NCBI GenBank assembly: GCA_030695705.1 | Contig: JAUYPS010000019.1 | Span: 1-11,770 of the forward strand | DNA length: 11,770 nt | Direction of reading: 5' to 3' | Source: a bacterium | GTDB lineage: Bacteria; Patescibacteriota; Minisyncoccia; 2-02-FULL-40-12; IGHO2-12-FULL-4 | Shown here: one piece after another, positions 1 to 5,964 of the stretch | Layout of the letters: each line of letters begins with the position of its first letter | How positions within the stretch are numbered: position 1 is the stretch's first letter | Position numbers and translations under genes: made by a program | Notes under the pieces: generated by a model | What the model saw: only the letters and a program-made list of their open reading frames with translations | What the model was told of the DNA's origin: nothing | Database searches by the model: none

Positions 1-13
1 AGGAAACTTCGCT

Positions 14-120
14 CATTGCGGGCTGTGGATTCGGAAACCGACCCCGCTGACTGCTTTATATCTTATTCGAAGACGAATGGGCTATAAAGCAGTCAGCTCT
101 GCAATCCACAGCCCGCAGTG
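14..120. repeat. Nested inverted repeat / possible structured RNA element
   Basis: Two perfect or near-perfect inverted repeats are nested in about 107 bases. The outer arms, 14-31 and 103-120, pair over 18 bp with a single G-T wobble. The inner arms, 46-60 and 83-97, pair over 15 bp without mismatch. Inside these, 65-69 pairs with 74-78 around a 4-base loop, and on the left side 31-41 can form a small hairpin. The result is a long rod with an asymmetric internal bulge (14 bases against 5). There is no T-run on either side, so it does not look like a terminator. Long perfect arms suggest a DNA-level element such as a MITE-like or intergenic palindromic repeat, but a non-coding RNA is possible. 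The strand cannot be decided and the function is unknown. Confidence 0.6.
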
Positions 121-163
121 CCTTCAAAAGCAATGGGGACTAGACTCAAAACTAATTGCAAAG

Positions 164-187
164 AAAAAGCCGATCCTTCGATCGGCT
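164..187 (-). terminator. Rho-independent terminator on the minus strand
   Basis: On the minus strand an 8-bp perfect stem (180-187 with 168-175) with a GAAG tetraloop is followed by a run of five T. It is the first good terminator after the receiver-like gene ending at 322, so it probably ends that transcript. The roughly 135-base untranslated stretch between gene and terminator (188-321) contains only weaker hairpins, 230-237 with 250-259 (2-base bulge) and 264-268 with 282-286. I see no gene there. Confidence 0.7.
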
Positions 188-321
188 ACGGTTCTGCTCC
201 CGCGCGGCTCTCCATTGATTTTACAGATCAACGGGGACAAAGAACTGGTTCCCCTTGTTATTATGCCCTGGGAAATTTTTTGGGCAACCCGGATGGGCGG
301 TAATGTTGGCTCCCCCTCCCC

Positions 322-1026
322 TTACTCTGGTCCGGCCATAAGCTTCTCCAGCGTTTGGTGCCACGCCTTGGCCCAGACAACACCGTCCTTTCCTCCGGTC
401 GTTTCATTGTAGGGGTACTTCTTTTTCCCCTCCTCGCTGTTGAGAAACTTGTCAGAAAGTTCCTCGAAGGTTTCGGCATCCACTCTGGTAATGACATTGC
501 CGTTATCGAGCAACACCTTAGCGTCGCCGACCGAGAAAGTCCCCTCCCAAGTGAAACAGTCAAGTGCTGCCGAAGCCGGATGGGCGTGATGACTCATGTC
601 AGTAATCACCGCCACCAGCTTGACTCCCTTAGAAAGAGCCAGGAAAGCGATGGTCGTACCAAGACCCATCTCCTGGCCAGCGAGACGCATTCCGGCACCG
701 CCCATGGCCTGCTTGGAAGCAGGGACCATCAGGTCAGTCAGAACGACGTCGAAGTCTGGAACCGGAGTGGCTTTCTTATGAAATTCCGTCCTCTGGTTCA
801 GATAGCTCTCCCGCCGTTCTTTGCTGACTTCTTGAGAATAAGCGTTGAATCCTTCAGGCCACCCAGCTTCGACCAACAATCTCTTCGCCAAGTCCTCGTC
901 GATTTCTGGATCCAAAACCGCTTGCGCCTCATCGTATGTGCTCACGATTGTTAAGTCGTGGCCCTTGAGCAAAGCGGCGGCCGATTTCCGATGCAATTCG
1001 CTGTCATCAAATACTAAAATTTTCAT
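322..1026 (-). CDS. Stand-alone receiver-like (CheY-like) protein with an insertion
   Basis: Predicted 234-residue soluble protein with features of a two-component response-regulator receiver. The N-terminus (KILVFDDSELHR) gives a first beta strand ending in the acidic pair D7-D8. DVVLTDLMVP carries the likely phospho-acceptor D98. VAVITD places a switch-type threonine at T142. A normal receiver is about 120 residues; here roughly 50 extra residues (about 40-89) separate helix 1 from the phospho-acceptor strand, and the part after T142 is long and unusual (SHHAHPASAALD). The conserved lysine of receivers is not obvious, so phosphorylation is uncertain. There is no DNA-binding domain or kinase nearby. 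The ATG at 1026 is preferred over the GTG at 1029 because AAGGAG at 1033-1038 lies 6 bases before it. Base composition is richer in GC than mutM next door (hand-counted 60-base samples: 32 against 19 G+C), which may mean transfer. The output role is unknown. Confidence 0.75.
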   Translation of the reverse strand: MKILVFDDSELHRKSAAALLKGHDLTIVSTYDEAQAVLDPEIDEDLAKRLLVEAGWPEGFNAYSQEVSKERRESYLNQRTEFHKKATPVPDFDVVLTDLMVPASKQAMGGAGMRLAGQEMGLGTTIAFLALSKGVKLVAVITDMSHHAHPASAALDCFTWEGTFSVGDAKVLLDNGNVITRVDAETFEELSDKFLNSEEGKKKYPYNETTGGKDGVVWAKAWHQTLEKLMAGPE

Positions 1027-1065
1027 CACTCTCTCCTTGTTTTTAAGACTTCAGACCGTCCTTAC

Positions 1066-1095
1066 ATTGTAACATAAACCGAGCACCTAAGTCAA
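1066..1095 (-). promoter_or_regulatory. Promoter of the receiver-like gene
   Basis: On the minus strand TTGACT (1090-1095) and TACAAT (1066-1071) are 18 bases apart, and the -10 is preceded by TG plus one base, an extended -10 element. Transcription would start about 30 bases before the ATG at 1026. This matches sigma-70 consensus well. Confidence 0.65.
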
Positions 1096-1096
1096 G

Positions 1097-1128
1097 GTCA
1101 AAAAGTGCTAGAGACGAAGCTTTTTGAC
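1097..1128. repeat. Inverted repeat between divergent promoters
   Basis: GTCAAAAAG (1097-1105) is the exact reverse complement of CTTTTTGAC (1120-1128), with 14 bases between. It lies just upstream of the -35 box of the leftward promoter and overlaps the -35 of the rightward candidate, a suitable place for an operator serving both genes. Chance similarity of two TTGAC-containing -35 regions is the alternative. Confidence 0.4.
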
Positions 1129-1152
1129 TATAATTCCAATCCAGAATAAAAT
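1124..1152 (+). promoter_or_regulatory. Candidate promoter of mutM
   Basis: TTGACT (1124-1129) and TAAAAT (1147-1152) are 17 bases apart. Transcription would start only a few bases before the mutM ATG at 1162, giving a leaderless or nearly leaderless message. This agrees with the lack of a Shine-Dalgarno sequence. An alternative -10, TATAAT at 1129-1134, has a perfect hexamer but no good -35 and would give a leader of about 20 bases. Confidence 0.5.
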
Positions 1153-1161
1153 ACGACCATT

Positions 1162-2070
1162 ATGCCCGAGTTACCGGAGGTGGAGACAATTAGGAGGGAT
1201 TTGGAGGGGAAGATTGTGCGCAAGAAGATTGCGAGTGTTGATGTCCGGGCGAAAAAGATTGTTAAGACCAATCTGAAAGAGTTTTTGGGGGTTTTGAAAG
1301 GGAATCAATTTTCTAAAATTGATCGGCGGGGAAAGTTGTTGATTTTTAGATTAAAGAGAGATGACAAGTTTTTGCTGGTGCATTTAAAAATGACCGGCCA
1401 GTTTATTTACCGGTATGATCACAAAACCACCAGTGGTGAGCATAGTCGAACCATTGCTGGAGGACATAATCTGCCCAAAAATATCGGGGAATTACCAAAC
1501 AAATTCACGCATCTTATTTTTTCTTTTGCCGATAAATCAAAACTTTTTTACAACGATATGCGCAAATTCGGATTTATGAAAATCGTAGATGAGGAAGAAA
1601 AAGAAAAAGTATTGTCTGACAGTTATGGCATCGACGCCATGGACGAGAAGTTTACCTTGGCGGTTTTTAAAAAGATTTTAGAAAAGAAAAAAGGAGCGAT
1701 TGTCAAAGCAGTCCTTTTGGATCAGGTGTCTGTTGCCGGCATAGGCAATATTTATGCAGATGAGATTTTGTATGACTCTCGGATTATGCCAAATCGGAAA
1801 ATCGTTACCCTAAAATCAGACGAAATTAAAAAACTGTATCAGAGCATTAAGAAAGTTCTAAAACATGCCATTAGGCACAAAGGTACAACCTTCGGCACTC
1901 AACTGGAAGGGCACTATGTTGATTCGGAGGGACGAAAAGGCAATTACCTGGATTTTTTAAAAGTTTATCAAAGAGAAGGGGAGAAATGTATCGGCTGTCC
2001 AAGTGGGGTGATTCAGAAAAAGAATGTGGCCGGCCGGGGAACGAGATTTTGCACCGCTTGCCAGAAATAA
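1162..2070 (+). CDS. mutM: Formamidopyrimidine-DNA glycosylase (Fpg/MutM)
   Basis: Base-excision repair enzyme that removes oxidised purines such as 8-oxoguanine and nicks the abasic site. The N-terminus PELPEVET carries the catalytic proline (exposed after Met removal) and glutamate. Other family residues are K58 in RRGKLL, the HLKMTG motif (74-79), R134 in the MRKFG intercalation loop, N196 in GIGNIYADE, and a C-terminal zinc finger with C276, C279, C297 and C300 plus the AGRGTRF loop. At 302 residues it is about 30 longer than typical enzymes because of an insertion at about 85-115, between the KMTG strand and the THLIF strand, rich in His, Gly and Asn. All catalytic parts are present, so it should be active. 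No Shine-Dalgarno sequence precedes the ATG. A small membrane-protein gene follows after 24 bases. Confidence 0.96.
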   Translation: MPELPEVETIRRDLEGKIVRKKIASVDVRAKKIVKTNLKEFLGVLKGNQFSKIDRRGKLLIFRLKRDDKFLLVHLKMTGQFIYRYDHKTTSGEHSRTIAGGHNLPKNIGELPNKFTHLIFSFADKSKLFYNDMRKFGFMKIVDEEEKEKVLSDSYGIDAMDEKFTLAVFKKILEKKKGAIVKAVLLDQVSVAGIGNIYADEILYDSRIMPNRKIVTLKSDEIKKLYQSIKKVLKHAIRHKGTTFGTQLEGHYVDSEGRKGNYLDFLKVYQREGEKCIGCPSGVIQKKNVAGRGTRFCTACQK

Positions 2071-2094
2071 GGTCTTTAGTTAGAGTATTAGCAC

Positions 2095-2283
2095 ATGAAC
2101 CTGCTCGACGATTTTTACGTTAATCTTACCAAAAAAGAAAGGCGGGAATTCCGCCGGAAGGAAAAAGAAGATGCTCTGGCGGCTATTAAGCGCAATAGAA
2201 TTTTGCGTCGGGTATTTTTTTGGACTATTACGGCCGTGCTGCTCTTAAGCAGTGGATGGCTGCTTTTAAAGTTTGGCACTTGA
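2095..2283 (+). CDS. Small single-pass membrane protein, function unknown
   Basis: A 62-residue protein with a highly charged N-terminal half (KKERREFRRKEKED, about 13-26) and one hydrophobic segment at about 39-59 near the C-terminus. The basic residues before the segment (KRNRILRR) suggest a cytoplasmic N-terminus. It starts 24 bases after mutM and is probably read through from it; the start has no clear Shine-Dalgarno sequence. Its stop codon overlaps the -35 box of the rplJ promoter. It has the size and topology of SecE and sits before rplJ, but the conserved V-x-W-P region of SecE is absent, so I leave it unnamed. It looks coding because of its coherent charged-then-hydrophobic pattern and tight packing. 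Confidence 0.6.
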   Translation: MNLLDDFYVNLTKKERREFRRKEKEDALAAIKRNRILRRVFFWTITAVLLLSSGWLLLKFGT

Positions 2284-2310
2284 CGTATGTTACTTTTTTG
2301 TTAATATAAG
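2280..2310 (+). promoter_or_regulatory. Promoter of the rplJL operon
   Basis: TTGACG (2280-2285) is followed by an AT-rich -10 region, either TAATAT (2302-2307, spacing 16) or TATAAG (2305-2310, spacing 19). The predicted start, near 2317, falls exactly where the base-paired L10 leader begins, which supports the call. The -35 overlaps the stop codon of the preceding gene. Confidence 0.6.
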
Positions 2311-2316
2311 CCAATC

Positions 2317-2431
2317 AGCCGTAGAAAGTGGGCTTGTCGCAGATTCTCAGATTCTGCGCGTTATAAGCTCCCACTTGAGGATGATACTCTAACCCCAAAG
2401 AGGGTTTTTGGTCGATCTACGGTAAGTAGAT
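2317..2431 (+). promoter_or_regulatory. L10-type ribosomal-protein leader
   Basis: Structured 5' leader of rplJ resembling the L10 leader family, to which L10 or the L10-L12 complex binds to control its own operon. A basal helix pairs 2319-2325 with 2416-2422 (7 bp). A second helix pairs 2326-2332 with 2370-2376 (7 bp), continues across a 2-base bulge as 2333-2335 with 2365-2367 (a kink-turn-like place), and is capped by a hairpin 2338-2358. A further small hairpin, 2391-2395 with 2402-2406, lies on the 3' side. I call the family from arrangement, position before rplJ and resemblance to known leaders; a covariance search would settle it. Confidence 0.75.
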
Positions 2432-2437
2432 TTTTTT
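2415..2437 (+). terminator. Leader attenuator hairpin before rplJ
   Basis: A 6-bp stem (2415-2420 with 2426-2431) with a 5-base loop is followed directly by T-rich sequence (2431-2437), ending only a few bases before the rplJ ATG. Its left arm is also part of the basal helix of the leader (2416-2422), so the two structures exclude each other, as in transcription attenuation. The stem is short, so termination would be partial. Confidence 0.5.
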
Positions 2438-2442
2438 ATTTT

Positions 2443-2979
2443 ATGAAAACTAAAGCGCAGAAAAAAGAAACAGTTAAAGAGTTATCCAAAAAAATTCCGG
2501 AGGCGGAGATGGTTATCTTTACTTCCTACAGTCATGCGGGAGAAAAAGGGCTGTCGGTGGCCAAAATGAGAGAACTTAAAAAATCTCTTCGCGAACTAGG
2601 CGCCGAATACGTGGTAGCCAAAAAGAATTTGATCAGAATCGCCACAGAACAAGTCCACCTTGGTAAGGTGGTAGATGTAAATAGTTTTGAAGGTTCTTTG
2701 GGAGTAGTAGTCGGTCCCAAAGAAAGCGATAGCGCGGCTTTATCAAAAAACGTTTATGATTTTTCTAAGTCCAATCCGGTTTTTAAGGTCTTCGGAGCAA
2801 TTTTGGAACAAAAGTACCTTAATGCCGATAGCTTTAACGAATTAGCCAAATTGCCTTCCAGAGAAGTTATGCTGGGTAGGGTAGTTGGTATGATGCAGTA
2901 TCCGTTAACCGGAATGATGAATGTTTTGCAAGGGAATATCAGGAGTTTGCTAGTCATACTTTCGAATTTAAAAAAGTAA
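2443..2979 (+). CDS. rplJ: Large-subunit ribosomal protein uL10
   Basis: uL10 binds 23S rRNA at the GTPase-associated centre and anchors the L7/L12 dimers of the ribosomal stalk. The 178-residue length is normal. The N-terminal half has the family pattern MRELKKSLRELGAEYVVAKK with NLIRIA following (about 42-70). The C-terminal helix (about 140-178), ending in NIRSLLVILSNL, is the L7/L12 docking part. It is followed after 26 bases by rplL, the classical pair. There is no Shine-Dalgarno sequence before the ATG: the T-run of the attenuator reaches almost to the start codon. The rpoB and rpoC genes that usually follow this pair are not present downstream. Confidence 0.95.
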   Translation: MKTKAQKKETVKELSKKIPEAEMVIFTSYSHAGEKGLSVAKMRELKKSLRELGAEYVVAKKNLIRIATEQVHLGKVVDVNSFEGSLGVVVGPKESDSAALSKNVYDFSKSNPVFKVFGAILEQKYLNADSFNELAKLPSREVMLGRVVGMMQYPLTGMMNVLQGNIRSLLVILSNLKK

Positions 2980-3005
2980 TAAAAATTAACTAACCAAAAA
3001 ATATT

Positions 3006-3377
3006 ATGTCAAAAGAAGAAATTATTAAAGCGGTAGAATCAATGACCGTTCTGGAATTATCCGAATTGGTCAAAGCTCTGGAGGAAAAATTCGGCGTCTC
3101 TGCGGCCAGTTTTGCCGCTTCAGCCGCTGCGGCCAGCGGGGCAGGAGCAGCCGTTGTGGAGGAGAAAGATAGCTTTGACGTTATCTTAAAAGAAGCTGGA
3201 GCTAACAAGATCCAGGTAATCAAAGCGGTTAAGGACTTGACCGGAAAGGGCTTGAAAGATGCTAAGGACTTAGTAGACGGAGCGCCTAAAGTCGTCAAAG
3301 AAGGAGTCAAGAAAGAAGAAGCAGAAACGATAAAGAAACAGCTCGAAGAAGCTGGAGCCACAGTCGAACTCAAGTAA
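3006..3377 (+). CDS. rplL: Large-subunit ribosomal protein bL12 (L7/L12)
   Basis: Forms dimers on uL10 and recruits translation factors to the ribosome. The 123-residue protein has the standard build: N-terminal dimerisation domain (MTVLELSELVKALEEKFGV, about 13-31), an Ala-rich hinge (about 32-52), and the C-terminal globular domain with KIQVIKAVKDLTGKGLKDAK and LVDGAPKVVKEGV, which binds elongation factors. The intergenic space before it is A-rich and has no Shine-Dalgarno sequence, so translation may be coupled to rplJ or start on an unstructured leader. A strong terminator follows immediately. Confidence 0.98.
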   Translation: MSKEEIIKAVESMTVLELSELVKALEEKFGVSAASFAASAAAASGAGAAVVEEKDSFDVILKEAGANKIQVIKAVKDLTGKGLKDAKDLVDGAPKVVKEGVKKEEAETIKKQLEEAGATVELK

Positions 3378-3379
3378 GA

Positions 3380-3418
3380 AATCTAAAAAACACCCCGGAC
3401 CGGGGTGTTTTTTAGATT
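3380..3418. terminator. Bidirectional Rho-independent terminator
   Basis: Perfect palindrome: 3380-3398 is complementary to 3400-3418. The GC core CACCCC/GGGGTG is flanked by A6 on the left and T6 on the right, so it reads as a terminator on both strands. It ends rplJL from the left and the convergent 613-residue gene, whose stop is at 3423, from the right. Confidence 0.92.
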
Positions 3419-3422
3419 GGAT

Positions 3423-5264
3423 TTAGTTTAGGTCTATCTTCCAGATTTTGTTATCTCCGGAGGAGAGATAGAGGGCCTGGTCTCCAAGGGCGAAGTCGGT
3501 GAATTTATCCAAAGGAGAAACTTTGTAAGTCATGACTAGAGAGCCGGTGGTTTTGTCGAAAACGCGGATTTTTTTGTTTGGGTAGTCAGCTACAAAAAGA
3601 TAGGGGGAGTCCTTGCCGATAATAAGTTTGGACTCTGGAGAAATTTTGGTAGCTAGCTTAATCCGGCTTTCTTCTTTTGCTTTGAAATACTTGGCGACGG
3701 TACCGTCTGAATTAAGAACATAAATATTTCCATCTACGGCTATATTTTGTGGCTCGGAATCGGTTAGGCCTCCCATCCAAAGCGTTTTAGATGTTCCACC
3801 GGTTAGGGCATCGGTGTATTTATAGATAGCCCTTTCTTCCAAAGTATAGAGGTTGCCGGCGTAGATGGCCATGTCCTTGGCTACGGTGCTACTTAGCAGT
3901 CCGGGAAGGGCTGATGTCTCGGTCTGACTCTCTCCGGTTATTTTGAAAACTTTTTTATCCAAATTTACAGCCAGTAATTCACCGGATTCTGAAATTAAAA
4001 TTTTATTGATAACATTGCTATCATCCTGAAAAGAAGAAAAAATCACCGGCTGTTTGGCGCTAACCAAGTCCAACCGATCTAAAAGAGAGTTTATTTTTCC
4101 TTTAACGTTATCTATTTTTTTGTTGGTTTCTTTGAGGCCGGAGAGAGAGGATAATGATAGGCCAAGCAATTCTCTGGCCGCATCAGGTTCGTTTTGAGTG
4201 ATTTTTATTTCAGCCAGTTTGATGTTGTCTTGCGCGAAACTTAAAGCAGAGGACTCTTGGCTATTTTTAAAGAATAAGGATTTGGCTCCAAGAAATCCGC
4301 CAAGAAGAAGTATTATTACCAAAGCGATGGCTTTCCACGAACGGCCGGTATTAACTCTTCGAAGAGTCCGGCGGGGGATTAGTTTTTCTTTTATTTTTTC
4401 CAAGATGTTACCTCTTTTGACGGCAGAGACGTCGGCAGTGGATACAATTTTAGCCGGTTCCGGTTCCACTGATTCAAGATGTTCCGGATCTTTTATGTCT
4501 CGGACAGGACTCGGAATAAAATTAGGAGTTGAAGCAGAACTTTTTGCTGTAATTGCATAGGCGCTGCGGATCGGAACTCCCACTTCTTTGACTTTTTTAA
4601 TTTCAATGTGAAAACCACAGCAGCTGAAGTTTTTGGCTGTTTTACTAATGGAAGCTATGCTGGCCAAGAAATTTTCCTGGTCTTTTTCAACTAAAGAAAG
4701 TTTGATGGACTTTTCTCTGGCGGAAAGAGGCCTGGTGGGGTAGAGAGCGAATAGTTTGTCTCCTTCCTGTATTTTACCGGAGATGACGTTGGAAAATTTC
4801 TTTTCCTCGGTGGCTTCTCTTTGGAAGAGGTCGACGTTGTTCAGGATATCGATGATCTCTCCGGAGCGAGCCAGCAAGATTTTCAGTTTACCAAGCTTGG
4901 CAATGTGGATATTTTCCCCGGCTACGGCCACTAACCCAAGGTTCAGCTGGAATTCTTTATTCTCGAAAAAATCTTCCAAGACATCATTTAGTTTTTTGAG
5001 GGTGTGGTCGAATGCTTTTTTGGGATTGTCTTCGATTTCTCCGTTTTCGGAGTAGTATTCTCTTTTGGCCAAGGAAGAAACAAGATTTAAGACATAAGCC
5101 ATATTTTCTTCCCCATGCTTGAGCTGGCCGATAATGTAGAGATGGCCGAGGTGCTTGTCTTTTTCATCACGCGGGCCATAGGCGAAGCTGTCAGAAAAGG
5201 TATTTGGTTCAGCAGAACGATAGCTTATTTCTTTTGAAAATGGTTTGAGAAATATTTTTTCCAC
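3423..5264 (-). CDS. Single-pass membrane protein: PP2C-like N-terminus, propeller-like C-terminus
   Basis: A 613-residue protein with a three-part plan. Residues about 35-220 are cytoplasmic; patterns such as LNLGLVAVAG, HIAKLGKLKILLARSG and GKIQEGDKLFALYPTRPLS recall the beta-sandwich of PP2C/SpoIIE-type phosphatases, but I cannot see their metal-binding aspartates, so it may be a degenerate, non-catalytic domain. A low-complexity linker (about 240-310) with basic PRRTLRR precedes one membrane helix (about 311-331). Outside the membrane follow a helical part (about 340-400) and a repeated-strand region (about 405-613) with units such as GNLYTLEERAIYKYTD, GNIYVLNSDGTVAKYF and PYLFVADYPNKKIRVFD, typical of NHL- or WD40-like propellers. 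The start is GTG, without a Shine-Dalgarno sequence; the next Met is at residue 55 and would cut conserved-looking sequence. The function is unknown. A surface sensor or scaffold is a guess. Confidence 0.8.
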   Translation of the reverse strand: MEKIFLKPFSKEISYRSAEPNTFSDSFAYGPRDEKDKHLGHLYIIGQLKHGEENMAYVLNLVSSLAKREYYSENGEIEDNPKKAFDHTLKKLNDVLEDFFENKEFQLNLGLVAVAGENIHIAKLGKLKILLARSGEIIDILNNVDLFQREATEEKKFSNVISGKIQEGDKLFALYPTRPLSAREKSIKLSLVEKDQENFLASIASISKTAKNFSCCGFHIEIKKVKEVGVPIRSAYAITAKSSASTPNFIPSPVRDIKDPEHLESVEPEPAKIVSTADVSAVKRGNILEKIKEKLIPRRTLRRVNTGRSWKAIALVIILLLGGFLGAKSLFFKNSQESSALSFAQDNIKLAEIKITQNEPDAARELLGLSLSSLSGLKETNKKIDNVKGKINSLLDRLDLVSAKQPVIFSSFQDDSNVINKILISESGELLAVNLDKKVFKITGESQTETSALPGLLSSTVAKDMAIYAGNLYTLEERAIYKYTDALTGGTSKTLWMGGLTDSEPQNIAVDGNIYVLNSDGTVAKYFKAKEESRIKLATKISPESKLIIGKDSPYLFVADYPNKKIRVFDKTTGSLVMTYKVSPLDKFTDFALGDQALYLSSGDNKIWKIDLN

Positions 5265-5317
5265 AGCGTCGAAGGTTAAATGTTTGAAAAGTTTATAACT
5301 TATGATAGATTAACTTC

Positions 5318-5346
5318 ATTATATTTCTAAATAATCCACATGTCAA
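5318..5346 (-). promoter_or_regulatory. Consensus promoter of the 613-residue membrane-protein gene
   Basis: On the minus strand a perfect TTGACA (5341-5346) and a perfect TATAAT (5318-5323) stand 17 bases apart, the ideal sigma-70 arrangement. The -35 lies inside the first codons of the divergent gene at 5340. The leader to the GTG at 5264 would be about 45-50 bases. A weaker rightward candidate is TTGAAA (5284-5289) with TAGATT (5306-5311), spacing 16. Confidence 0.8.
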
Positions 5347-5933
5347 AAAGAATTCTTGAAACACTTTTCGATTCGCGGGCCAGAGTTCGTCTTTTGAGGT
5401 TTTTATTCCGTAATTATCCGCAAAACTTTACGATTAAAGAACTGGTGGACCGGTTACAGGAGGACCGTCCGACGGTCAAAAAAGAAATCGACAGATTTAC
5501 TGAAATAAAGTTACTGGTCAATATTAAAACAAAAAATGGTCATGGTCAGGAGGGCTATGTTCTTAACAGTGAATTTCAATTTATTCAGGAACTACGGGAT
5601 TTAATTTTGAAGTCCTCTCCGGCCGAAAAAGAAGAAATTACTTCTCGTTTAAATAAAATCGGCCGGATCAAACTGGCAATTGTGGCCGGCTCTTTTCTCG
5701 ATTGGGAAAATCCCCAGAATACCTCCACTGATTTGCTGGTGGTTACCGATGATTTAGACCGGCGCAAATTCGGCAACTTTCTTAAATATCTTGAAGCGGA
5801 AACGGGGGGAGAGGTTCGTTTTGTGGTGATGGAAAAAGACGAGTTTGCTTATCGTCTTTCCATGTTTGATCGTTTTGTACGGGTGCTCCTGGAAGGTCCG
5901 CATGAGAAGTTGATTAATAGGTTGGGAGTTTAG
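5340..5933 (+). CDS. Winged-helix protein with a nucleotidyltransferase-like domain
   Basis: A 197-residue soluble protein. Residues about 1-80 look like a winged-helix DNA-binding domain: FTIKELVDRLQEDRPTVKKEIDRFTEIKLL (about 30-59) gives helix-turn-helix plus recognition helix, followed by a wing ending in GYVLN. Residues about 108-197 resemble a minimal nucleotidyltransferase fold: IKLAIVAGSF (110-119) with the GS signature, then STDLLVVTDDL (129-139). Active enzymes have a D-x-D pair after GS; here only D131 is in place, so the domain is probably degenerate, serving ligand binding or protein contact. This domain pair is known from small transcription regulators. The gene is divergent from the 613-residue membrane-protein gene, and its start codon lies at the -35 of that gene's promoter, so it may control it (inference). 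There is no Shine-Dalgarno sequence before the ATG. Confidence 0.75.
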   Translation: MSKRILETLFDSRARVRLLRFLFRNYPQNFTIKELVDRLQEDRPTVKKEIDRFTEIKLLVNIKTKNGHGQEGYVLNSEFQFIQELRDLILKSSPAEKEEITSRLNKIGRIKLAIVAGSFLDWENPQNTSTDLLVVTDDLDRRKFGNFLKYLEAETGGEVRFVVMEKDEFAYRLSMFDRFVRVLLEGPHEKLINRLGV

Positions 5934-5959
5934 CAACGGCTCAATTTGTTGAGCCGTTG
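5934..5959. other. Perfect hairpin between the winged-helix gene and the tRNA
   Basis: An 11-bp perfect stem (5934-5944 with 5949-5959) with a TTTG loop begins directly after the stop codon and ends five bases before the tRNA. No T-run follows on either strand, so it is not a typical terminator. It may protect the 3' end of the mRNA or guide processing of the tRNA 5' end if the two are transcribed together. Confidence 0.7.
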
Positions 5960-5964
5960 AAATT

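Noticed and set aside
14..120. 6S RNA or a retron msr-msd
   Set aside because: The element is shorter than 6S RNA and has perfect arms with a very uneven bulge. No reverse transcriptase or conserved retron motif is visible in the window.
355..954. Long open frame on the plus strand opposite the receiver-like gene
   Set aside because: It has no recognisable domain pattern, and the minus-strand frame has receiver motifs, a Shine-Dalgarno sequence, a promoter and a terminator.
1027..1029. GTG as start of the receiver-like gene
   Set aside because: It would be only three bases from the Shine-Dalgarno sequence; the ATG at 1026 has normal spacing.
2095..2283. The small membrane protein as SecE
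   Set aside because: Size, topology and position before rplJ fit, but the conserved V-x-W-P stretch is absent and the membrane helix ends at the very C-terminus.
5934..5959. The hairpin as a Rho-independent terminator
   Set aside because: No T-run follows on either strand.
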